The notes beneath the pieces were generated by a model, which saw nothing but the letters and a program-made list of their open reading frames with translations, searched no databases and was not told where the DNA came from. Shown piece after piece: positions 43,908-52,033 of a stretch of DNA of 64,000 nt. The stretch is taken from positions 30,569-94,568 of the forward strand of contig NZ_QAAD01000017.1 in the NCBI RefSeq assembly GCF_003046625.1, read 5' to 3'. The DNA comes from Mangrovibacterium marinum (GTDB lineage: Bacteria > Bacteroidota > Bacteroidia > Bacteroidales > Prolixibacteraceae). Each line of letters begins with the position of its first letter. Position 1 is the first letter of the stretch. Both the position numbers and the translations under genes were made by a program.

Positions 43908-46204
43908 TATAGTTTGGGGGTTATTTCCGTGATTGTTTCCTGAGGCATTAATACCTGATGTACTTCCTCTGTTACAATCTCATTTTCGAGTGTGAATGTC
44001 TTCGAGATGTCAAATTTTCTGCTGGATGTACCAATTTTCAGGGTATAAATCCCGGGATCGGCCACCCAAGCTGACCGGTCGGTATTGAATGATGCCAAAT
44101 CCGAAGCTTTGATGGAGAATGAAATCGTCTGCGTTTTACCCGGTTTCAGCAACTTTGTCTTTTTAAATGCCTTGAGCTCCTCCAAAGGTTTATCCATCGT
44201 TTCCGCAGGAGCCGCCAGATAAAGCTGTACAACTTCCTTTCCGGCTAACTCTCCGGTATTGGTTACATCCAGCGTCACGGTTAGCTCGTCGTCAAACGTC
44301 TCGCTGCTAATTTCCAAATCACTGAACTGAAAAGTCGTGTAGGAAAGTCCGTAACCAAATTCATAGGCAACCGGCTTGTTAAAAGTGTTGTAGTATCGAT
44401 AGCCCACATAAATTCCTTCATTATAGATGGTTTGTTTCGGTCTGCGAGCTGGCGTACCCGGGAAATGGCTTGCCGATGGGACATCTTCGTAACGCAAGGA
44501 CAAGGTTGAAGTCAGGCGTCCCGAAGGATTAACTTTTCCGCTGACAGCATCCGCAATGGCGTAACCGGCTTCCTGCCCTGGTTGCCAGGCCACAATAATC
44601 CCGTCAACATCATCGCGCCAGCTGGCAACATCAACAGCAGCCCCGATATTGAGGACAACCACAACCGGTTTTCCTTTGGCGTGAAATGCTTCAGCTGTAT
44701 TCTTAATTAAGCTTAGTTCATCAGGAACTAAATAATAATCGGTTTCAATATCGCGATCGCTACCTTCGCCAACCTGCCGGCCAATAGTGATTATGGCAGC
44801 GCCATTTTCATTGGCCAACTCATCCAGTTCGGATTGATCAAACTGAATTTCATCCAGCGGTTTTACTGCTGCAAAACTTTGTTCGGCATCATCACCAGTT
44901 GATGCTGATGTAATATAGTCCTGATATTTCTTTTGCAAATCTGCGTCGACGATATAACCGGCTTCTTCCATTCCCTGCAAAAGCGAAATGGTATAGGCAT
45001 TATTCACCTGACCGCTCCCCTTACCGCCTTCTATTAGTTTATAGGATGTATTGCCTAGCAAAGCAAGCTTCTTCGTTTTTAGCGGAAGGGCTTCTTTTTC
45101 ATTTTTCAACAAAATCATTCCCTCGGCAGCTGCCTCACGGGCAAGAGACGCATGAGCCTTTAAATCCGGTTTGTCCGAATATTTATAGCCTTTAAATGTT
45201 GGCGATTTTGTCACCAGGTTCAGAATTCGCTCAATATTGCGGTCCAGTTCTGCTTCTGTAAGCCGACCATCGGATAAGGCTTCCTGAATTTTCGTTTTCT
45301 CGTTTACGCGTCCCGGCATGAGTAGGTCGTTACCGGCCTTTACCTGCCCGGCATAGTCGCGACCGGCAAGCCAATCGGTTACGACGATCCCTTGATAGCC
45401 CCACTCATCACGCAAAATGGTCGTTAACAAGTCGTAACTTTCGGAGGCATACGTCCCGTTGATCTTATTGTAAGCAGACATCACAGTCCAGGGATCCGAT
45501 TCCCTGATGGCAATTTCAAAGGGTTTCAGATAAATCTCGCGGGCAGCGCGTTGGCTAACCACCGCATCAATGTGGTACCGGACAGTTTCCTGATCGTTTA
45601 CAGCGAAGTGTTTAATTGACGTTCCCACCCCGTTCGACTGCACACCGTTTACCATGGCAGCTGCCATTTTACCGGTCAGCAGCGGGTCTTCCGAATAGTA
45701 TTCGAAATTACGGCCTCCCAAGGGATTGCGCTGAATATTCATTCCCGGCGCTAATAAAACATCAACGCCATATTCGTGCACTTCATTTCCCATTGCCTGA
45801 CCAACCTGCTCCACTAATTCCGTGTTCCAGGTAGAAGCCAAACTGGTACCAGTGGGAAATGCTGTTGCATAGTAGCGTTTCGAATCGTTTTCCCTTTCGG
45901 AATCGATACGCAAGCCCGCAGGGCCGTCGGCTAAAGAAAGCGCGGGTATTCCCAGACGAGGAATCGGATTGGTATTCCCGGCTGCTCCGGGAACTTTTCC
46001 GGCTACATGACCAACTACGGGAGCATCGCCGTTTGCTGTTGGCATTCCCGCCCCGCGTATGATATCCAGTTTTTCATCGAGTGTCATGGCGTTTACCACA
46101 TCCGTGATGCTTTCCTTTCCCAATTGCGGAACTGTGTTTTTCGGACTACAAGCCGATAATAGCAATGCCGTTACACCAATCCCCCAACACCAAATCTCTT
46201 TCAT
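43907..46204 (-). CDS. GH3 beta-glucosidase-like enzyme, lipoprotein
   Basis: 765 residues; lipobox Cys19 (LLSAC). GH3 N-terminal (beta/alpha)8 domain (about 35-330) with LADGPAGLRID, KHFAVNDQE and nucleophile Asp277 in VVTDWLAG; alpha/beta sandwich domain (about 365-590); fibronectin-III-like C-terminal domain (about 630-705). No PA14 insertion is seen. Family members mostly release terminal beta-D-glucose, some beta-xylose or alpha-L-arabinose. It is a tandem paralogue of the gene at 46218-48536 (13-base gap), and its stop overlaps the start of the SDR gene. Together with GH106 this suggests sequential removal of rhamnose and glucose from one compound. Confidence 0.9.
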   Translation of the reverse strand: MKEIWCWGIGVTALLLSACSPKNTVPQLGKESITDVVNAMTLDEKLDIIRGAGMPTANGDAPVVGHVAGKVPGAAGNTNPIPRLGIPALSLADGPAGLRIDSERENDSKRYYATAFPTGTSLASTWNTELVEQVGQAMGNEVHEYGVDVLLAPGMNIQRNPLGGRNFEYYSEDPLLTGKMAAAMVNGVQSNGVGTSIKHFAVNDQETVRYHIDAVVSQRAAREIYLKPFEIAIRESDPWTVMSAYNKINGTYASESYDLLTTILRDEWGYQGIVVTDWLAGRDYAGQVKAGNDLLMPGRVNEKTKIQEALSDGRLTEAELDRNIERILNLVTKSPTFKGYKYSDKPDLKAHASLAREAAAEGMILLKNEKEALPLKTKKLALLGNTSYKLIEGGKGSGQVNNAYTISLLQGMEEAGYIVDADLQKKYQDYITSASTGDDAEQSFAAVKPLDEIQFDQSELDELANENGAAIITIGRQVGEGSDRDIETDYYLVPDELSLIKNTAEAFHAKGKPVVVVLNIGAAVDVASWRDDVDGIIVAWQPGQEAGYAIADAVSGKVNPSGRLTSTLSLRYEDVPSASHFPGTPARRPKQTIYNEGIYVGYRYYNTFNKPVAYEFGYGLSYTTFQFSDLEISSETFDDELTVTLDVTNTGELAGKEVVQLYLAAPAETMDKPLEELKAFKKTKLLKPGKTQTISFSIKASDLASFNTDRSAWVADPGIYTLKIGTSSRKFDISKTFTLENEIVTEEVHQVLMPQETITEITPKL

Positions 46205-46217
46205 ATTGCTAATTCTT

Positions 46218-48536
46218 TTATTTGCCAGCTAATGGCTTGTGTTTAATTTCATCAATCGTTTCCTTCGGAGCCAATACCTGATGAGCTTTCTCAACTACAA
46301 TTTCATCATTCAGGGTGAAGGTTGCGGTTCGCAAAATATTTTTACAGGAAGTCCCGATTTGAATTGTATAAGTTCCCGGTTCGGCGACCCAAGCTGTGCG
46401 TTCTTCATCGAACGATGCCAGATCTGAGGCTTTCAATACAAATTGGATATCCTGAGATTTTCCAGCTTCAAGCAACTCTGTTTTGACAAAAGCCTTCAGT
46501 TCACTTTCGGGTTTATCCATTGTTTTCCCGGGAGCCGTCAGGTACAGCTGCACCACTTCTTTACCAGCCAGTTCTCCGTTATTTTTAAGCTTCACGTTTA
46601 GGCTAATCTCATCATCAAAGGTGTTGGAGCTAAGTTTCATCTTTTTAAGCTCGAAACTGGTATATGACAGTCCAAAGCCAAACTCATAGGCCACCGGAAC
46701 GTCGAAGCTGTTGTAGTAGCGGTAGCCAACATAAATACCTTCATTATAAATGGTTTCCTCCGGGCGTTCAGTGGGTGTTCCCGGGAAATGCCCGGCAGAT
46801 GGGACATCCGTGTAGTGCATCGGGAAACTTGCTGTTAAATGCCCCGACGGGTTGGTTTTTCCGCTAATGACATCTGCGATTGCATGCCCGGCTTCCTGTC
46901 CCGGCTGCCAGGCCAGTAAAATGCCATCCACCCAATCGCGCCATTTCGTCACATCAACAACAGCATCAATATTCAACACAACAATTACTTTCTTTCCTTT
47001 GGCATGAAATGCTTTAGCAGTGCCCTCAATTAATTCTAATTCAAGTGAATTAAAGTAATAGTCTGTTTCTGCACATCTATCACTATTTTCTCCGGCATTT
47101 CTTCCTATTGTAATTAATGCAATATCATTTTGGTCAGCTAAAAGCTCTAATTCGGAAGTCTTCAGATGCATTTCATCCACCGGTTTTATCACATCCAAAA
47201 CAGACTGTCTTTTCGGGCGCGCTGCATTCTCCTTTGAAACATAATATTCATACTTCTTCTCTAAATCTTTATCTAATACCTTACCGGCATCTTCTAGTCC
47301 CTGAAAAAGTGAAATCGTATAAGCTTTGTAAACTTCACCGCTTCCGGTGCCGCCAACAAACAAATCATAAGAAGCATTCCCCAACAGGGCTATTTTTTTG
47401 CTTTTGATAGGTAGGGCATTCGCTTCGTTTTTAAGCAGAACCATACCTTCGGCTCCAGCCTGACGGGCAACTGCGGCATGGACTTTTAAACCGGGCTTGT
47501 TTGAATACTGATAATTTCTGAAAGCAGGCGATTTCAAAACCACATTCAATATTTTCTCCACATTCCGATCTAGTGCTGCCTCTGTCAATTCTTTATCCTC
47601 CAGGGCCGATTTAATTTTTCGCGCCTCCATGGTTCTACCCGGCATCAGCAAATCATTTCCGGCTGCAACCTGTGCCGGATAATCACGCCCGGCAAACCAG
47701 TCGGTCATAACCAAGCCTTTAAATCCCCACTCGTCTCGTAAAATAGTGGTCAGCAAGTCGTAATTTTCAGACGCAAAGGTGCCGTTTACCTTGTTGTAGG
47801 ACGACATGACGGTCCACGGATTGGCTTCTTTAACGGCAATCTCAAAAGGCTTCAGATAAATCTCGCGTAAAGCTCTTTCACTCAACACAGCATCTACACC
47901 ATTGCGGTTCGATTCCTGGTCGTTAACAGCAAAGTGCTTGATGGAGGTTCCGACGCCATTCGATTGGATTCCGTTGACCATTGCAGCTGCCATTTTACCA
48001 GTCAGCAGCGGATCCTCCGAATAATATTCAAAATTGCGTCCCCCCAGAGGGTTGCGCTGCATGTTCATTCCCGGCGCCAATAACACGTCCACGCCGTATT
48101 CCAATACTTCATTTCCCATTGCCTGCCCCACTTGCTGCACAAGATGTGTATTCCAGCTTGAAGCCAGAGCAGTGGCGATCGGAAAGGCTGTTGCATAGTA
48201 TTTATTGCAATCATCATAACGAACCGAATCGATTCGCAGGCCCGCCGGTCCATCAGCCAGGATCATCGCCGGGATGCCCAAATGAGGGATGGCGTGGGTG
48301 CTACCGGCTGCACCGGGAACTTTTCCGTCGATATCTCCGGCAACCGTTCCCTGTTCATTCGGAGCGGTATATTTCATTCCGGTGCCTCTTATGAGATCAA
48401 TTTTCTCTTGGGTTGTCATGGCGGCAATCACCTCCTTTACCGGAGCTTTCCCCAACTGCGGCAAACCAACATCCTGCGCCGCAACAAGTTTACTAAGCAA
48501 TATTACGCTCAAAAAGAGCATTCTTTTCATCTTCAT
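46218..48536 (-). CDS. GH3 beta-glucosidase-like enzyme
   Basis: 772 residues from the ATG at 48536; Met codons at 48545 and 48530 are possible alternatives. The signal peptide ends near LVAAQ, without a lipobox, so the enzyme should be soluble in the periplasm, unlike its lipoprotein paralogue. GH3 nucleophile Asp279 in VMTDWFAG; the N-terminal barrel, alpha/beta sandwich and C-terminal Fn3-like domain are all present. Long identical stretches with the neighbour (for example SNGVGTSIKHFAVNDQE) indicate a tandem duplication. It follows the GH106 gene directly; the outermost in-frame ATG is 1 base after the GH106 stop. Confidence 0.9.
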   Translation of the reverse strand: MKMKRMLFLSVILLSKLVAAQDVGLPQLGKAPVKEVIAAMTTQEKIDLIRGTGMKYTAPNEQGTVAGDIDGKVPGAAGSTHAIPHLGIPAMILADGPAGLRIDSVRYDDCNKYYATAFPIATALASSWNTHLVQQVGQAMGNEVLEYGVDVLLAPGMNMQRNPLGGRNFEYYSEDPLLTGKMAAAMVNGIQSNGVGTSIKHFAVNDQESNRNGVDAVLSERALREIYLKPFEIAVKEANPWTVMSSYNKVNGTFASENYDLLTTILRDEWGFKGLVMTDWFAGRDYPAQVAAGNDLLMPGRTMEARKIKSALEDKELTEAALDRNVEKILNVVLKSPAFRNYQYSNKPGLKVHAAVARQAGAEGMVLLKNEANALPIKSKKIALLGNASYDLFVGGTGSGEVYKAYTISLFQGLEDAGKVLDKDLEKKYEYYVSKENAARPKRQSVLDVIKPVDEMHLKTSELELLADQNDIALITIGRNAGENSDRCAETDYYFNSLELELIEGTAKAFHAKGKKVIVVLNIDAVVDVTKWRDWVDGILLAWQPGQEAGHAIADVISGKTNPSGHLTASFPMHYTDVPSAGHFPGTPTERPEETIYNEGIYVGYRYYNSFDVPVAYEFGFGLSYTSFELKKMKLSSNTFDDEISLNVKLKNNGELAGKEVVQLYLTAPGKTMDKPESELKAFVKTELLEAGKSQDIQFVLKASDLASFDEERTAWVAEPGTYTIQIGTSCKNILRTATFTLNDEIVVEKAHQVLAPKETIDEIKHKPLAGK

Positions 48537-48546
48537 TTCTCTCATT

Positions 48547-51432
48547 TTATTGTTTAAAAACCTGCACCGGGCCCATAAGTCCCTGGCTCATTAATTCCTG
48601 TTCCTTGTAATTTTTGTATTCCCGGACTCCCCTGTTTGCTTTTCCAATAAATCCGTTCAGCAAGGTTGGCGTTACGGTCACCTTAATTTCGTTCTGCCCC
48701 TTTTTCAGATAATCGGATATTTTAAAGTTGAAGGGTGCATAAATGCGGCTGCCTGCTTTTCTTCCGTTGATCTCCAGGTCGGCGCTGAAATACACTTTCC
48801 CCAGGTCGATATAATAGTCTGCTTTCGGATCGTACTGATCAAGCTCGAAGCTCGTAGTGTAGGTCGCTTCCGACAGTTGATATTTCATTTGATCGTTGTT
48901 CTTCCAATCAAACAGGCTACTGTTTTCAATGACCACCGAATCGCAAGTCACGGTCCACTTATCAATGGTTAACAACTTCGTTGTATTGGTTTCCGAAAAT
49001 TCATCAGCCTTCTTTTTTGCAGCGCCGTCGATGCCGTTTTCGCTGGCATACAGAAATACGGTACTCAGCGGGGGCAACAAGTACTCAACGGTATTTTGCT
49101 TCACCAAAGCCTGAATTATGCTACCATCTTCGGCATTTAACCAGGCCGCTTTTTTAAATTTCCGATCCAGCTTCAGTTCGATGTGCTGCCATTCGCTGCT
49201 GGTATTCCATAAAAACTGGGCTACCGTTCCATCGTCCATCACCCGGCGAATTTGCCGGATAAAAGGGTACTTACCCGTATTCGCAATTGGCAAGGCAATG
49301 CCTGAACACCAGTCTTCAATTTCGTTACTGTGCTGAATGTGTTTAACCGAAGTTCCGGAAAGAGCTTGTTGAATGGCCTGTGCTGTAAGCTTATCATTCG
49401 CCTGATAATTCAGATAACTCGGTTGCTTCTGCGGCAGATCACCAACGACTAATAGGTCGGCTCCCTTATCGGCTATATCGCGGATATGTTCAGCACTTTT
49501 CAGTTGGATATAAGGTAAATCGAATAGCACCAATGACTGGTAGCAATTTCCACGAACGTTCAGTTGGTTATTGTTATCCAAGGTGATTTCCTGCAACGAA
49601 TTGTCGTTCACCCAGTCCCAGGTAATTCCACGGGCGTTTAATTCATTGATCAGCGGCCAGATTTTATCGAGCCATTCGGTATTGATGTGCGGACTGTATG
49701 ACGAAGTTACATTCTCGGCAGGCAAAGCCGGCTCCACATCTTTCATGTAACCATTTAATAAAATTTCATTCGGGTTGGCGCTGTGCTCACTGTAGTTCAG
49801 GAAAGGATAGTAAATCAGCACATCGGCCTGTGGCTTCCCGCTGCGAAGCACATATTGAGCCCGTTGAGCGTAGCTGTTAATGTCTTTCATGTACTTCCAA
49901 AACGGATTGCTTTCATTCAAATCCGACGAAAAGTTAATCGGCACATAGGCATTCATAAACGGATACCATCCTTCTTCGGGATAGGCACCCGGAAAATAGC
50001 GGTAGGCCGTTCCGTGCCAGACCACGTGGTTCACACCAGCGCTGAACACTTTATCGAGGGTAATTTTCAGTTTCTGCGGAGTTGTCATGTATCCCCGATT
50101 GATATATACCGCAGACTCGCATGAGATTAACGGGCGGTTATATAGATGTGCTCCGGAAGTAATCAATTTATAAGCGCCTTCCGAGCCTTTGTTAAATTGC
50201 ATGGTTTCAACTTCGGGAATGGCAATTCTGCCAGCCACCGCCATATTGTCAATATTCAAGCCGTAGGGTTGACTGCGGTGCAAAAGACCGCGTTCTTCAG
50301 TCCAGTTCCCGGCAGCATCCAGAAACTGTTTTCCAATCACATCACTCAGCGTCAGATCATAATCGTAGCGCAAGCGCCAATCATCGTCGCCAAACGAAAA
50401 CTCCGGTTGCTGAGCTGGATTCTCCATGCGGTAGTACATGTTGTTGTAACCATACCAAACATTGGCAGGCAGGTACGGTGTAATATCGTAGCCCCGGTTC
50501 TTTTTAAAGGTTGAGATAAAATCATCCGAAAAATGCCGGTCGGCTTTAAATTCGTAGCTGTCGTCGAAAACAGCGCGAAATGGCTGTCCGAAATAAGCTT
50601 GCAAACCGGTTCGTTCGCCAAAAAAATACTCGTAATTCTTAAATACTTTTGTTGAATCGAAGTGGTTCATCACAAAACCGGCATCACGCTTGGCAATCAG
50701 CATCGGTTTTTCCATCGAGGCAACCGACCAAAAGGCGATCGCTTTCCATCCTTTTTCCTTCGCAGAATAATGGAAAGTTGTGTCAACTACTTGTGCAGTA
50801 ATATCAACAACCGACTTGGGATCGAGCAAAAAGGTGGGATTGACAGCCGACGTGTCCTGCAGTACTTTGGCAGCCAACAGGGCAACCAGTCTGGCACCAA
50901 GGCGATCTCCGCGTTCTGCACGGGGAAGCGGGTAAACGTTGTCAGCTCCGGGCAACAGGTCCGTCATCCCGTATTCCAGTGTCAGGTTATTATCTTCTTC
51001 CGACAAATGCGGTCCACCGGCAGGCCATCCGCTTCCATCGGTCATATCCACGGTCAGGCCGCGCTTTTGGGCTTCCTCCATCACCCGGATCAGGTTTTCA
51101 TAATAAGCAGGCGTGTCGTAGGTCATAATCCGGTCGCCCCTGCCCTTTCCTTTGGCGGGCATCACCAGGGCGAATGCCTGAATTTCGACTCCGCCGATGT
51201 TGTTGTCGGCAAACAAGTTTATTTCTCTCACCAGCTCGTCCTGCTCAACATCGTTACCCGGCCACCACCAGCGCGTAAAAGGCGCATAGTGCAAGGATGG
51301 CTTTTCAAAATTGGCGAAATCCAAATCATACGGATTAAACCAGCTTTTTTCACCGGTAGTTTGAGCAAATGTATGCGTGAAGAATAATAGGGTCAGGGTG
51401 ATTGGCAAAAACAGCAGTCGGAATCTTTTCAT
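48547..51432 (-). CDS. GH106 alpha-L-rhamnosidase
   Basis: 961 residues with a signal peptide (about 1-23, FTHTFAQ). The catalytic domain begins with the diagnostic FTRWWWPGNDV, followed by NNIGGVEIQAF and MTDGSGWPAGGP, all hallmarks of GH106. Further beta-rich domains follow, including a galactose-binding-like C-terminal part (about 820-955, YIDLGKVYFSADLEINGRKAG). GH106 enzymes invert and remove alpha-L-rhamnose from pectin side chains and also from plant secondary-metabolite glycosides. It lies upstream of the two GH3 genes and downstream of the small secreted protein gene at 51518, on the same strand. Confidence 0.9.
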   Translation of the reverse strand: MKRFRLLFLPITLTLLFFTHTFAQTTGEKSWFNPYDLDFANFEKPSLHYAPFTRWWWPGNDVEQDELVREINLFADNNIGGVEIQAFALVMPAKGKGRGDRIMTYDTPAYYENLIRVMEEAQKRGLTVDMTDGSGWPAGGPHLSEEDNNLTLEYGMTDLLPGADNVYPLPRAERGDRLGARLVALLAAKVLQDTSAVNPTFLLDPKSVVDITAQVVDTTFHYSAKEKGWKAIAFWSVASMEKPMLIAKRDAGFVMNHFDSTKVFKNYEYFFGERTGLQAYFGQPFRAVFDDSYEFKADRHFSDDFISTFKKNRGYDITPYLPANVWYGYNNMYYRMENPAQQPEFSFGDDDWRLRYDYDLTLSDVIGKQFLDAAGNWTEERGLLHRSQPYGLNIDNMAVAGRIAIPEVETMQFNKGSEGAYKLITSGAHLYNRPLISCESAVYINRGYMTTPQKLKITLDKVFSAGVNHVVWHGTAYRYFPGAYPEEGWYPFMNAYVPINFSSDLNESNPFWKYMKDINSYAQRAQYVLRSGKPQADVLIYYPFLNYSEHSANPNEILLNGYMKDVEPALPAENVTSSYSPHINTEWLDKIWPLINELNARGITWDWVNDNSLQEITLDNNNQLNVRGNCYQSLVLFDLPYIQLKSAEHIRDIADKGADLLVVGDLPQKQPSYLNYQANDKLTAQAIQQALSGTSVKHIQHSNEIEDWCSGIALPIANTGKYPFIRQIRRVMDDGTVAQFLWNTSSEWQHIELKLDRKFKKAAWLNAEDGSIIQALVKQNTVEYLLPPLSTVFLYASENGIDGAAKKKADEFSETNTTKLLTIDKWTVTCDSVVIENSSLFDWKNNDQMKYQLSEATYTTSFELDQYDPKADYYIDLGKVYFSADLEINGRKAGSRIYAPFNFKISDYLKKGQNEIKVTVTPTLLNGFIGKANRGVREYKNYKEQELMSQGLMGPVQVFKQ

Positions 51433-51517
51433 TTTTTGGTTTAATTAATTTAAAACAAGGAAGAAAAACATCGGTCGCCCTCGCCCGAATGAGCAGCGGG
51501 AAACCGATGAAATAAGC

Positions 51518-51937
51518 TTACTCTTTCACTTTTGTGCCTTCAACATCGAACATGTCATTCATGCTACCCACTACGGCATCATCACCATCTTTATCCAGGT
51601 ACATTGGCACATCCCAGCCACCTCCAAGGAATCTCACATACAGTGTCTCTTTTTCAATTTCAACTTTTGTAAACTCATTGGGTTCTTCACCGTTTTCGCC
51701 ACCAAGCCAACCGGCAAGCTTACCGTCTTTCTTTTCAATCATCATCAACATCTTGGCATCGCCTTGCGGTAAACCATAAACATCCAATTTCCATTTCCCA
51801 ATAAAGAAATCTTCCGCTGGTGTGTTTGCTACAACTGATTTTTCTGGCGTTGCTGCACTTTCCTGTGCATTAACCTGAAACGCGAGTGCTCCAACCAACA
51901 CGACAACCATTACCAATACTTTTTCTAATCGTTTCAT
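51518..51937 (-). CDS. small secreted GKW-motif protein, paralogue of 42054-42416
   Basis: 139 residues with signal peptide (about 1-24, FQVNAQ) and a short Ala/Ser/Pro/Glu-rich linker before EDFFIGKWKLDVYGLPQGDAKM. The pattern of beta-strands, DGKLAGWLGG, the late D-A-V-V-G-S and a charged C terminus match the product of 42054. Function unknown. It lies directly downstream of the SusD-less TonB receptor gene (96-base gap) and upstream of GH106, so the two paralogues bracket the GH106-GH3-GH3-SDR block. A surface or periplasmic ligand-binding role is a guess from context. Confidence 0.65.
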   Translation of the reverse strand: MKRLEKVLVMVVVLVGALAFQVNAQESAATPEKSVVANTPAEDFFIGKWKLDVYGLPQGDAKMLMMIEKKDGKLAGWLGGENGEEPNEFTKVEIEKETLYVRFLGGGWDVPMYLDKDGDDAVVGSMNDMFDVEGTKVKE

Positions 51938-52033
51938 AAGTCTTACTTTTTATTGTGAATACTATAATTAAAAGGAATAGAGCCACCGAGGGTTCCGGCA
52001 GTGCAGAACTCCCGGCGACTCAATATTTACGAA

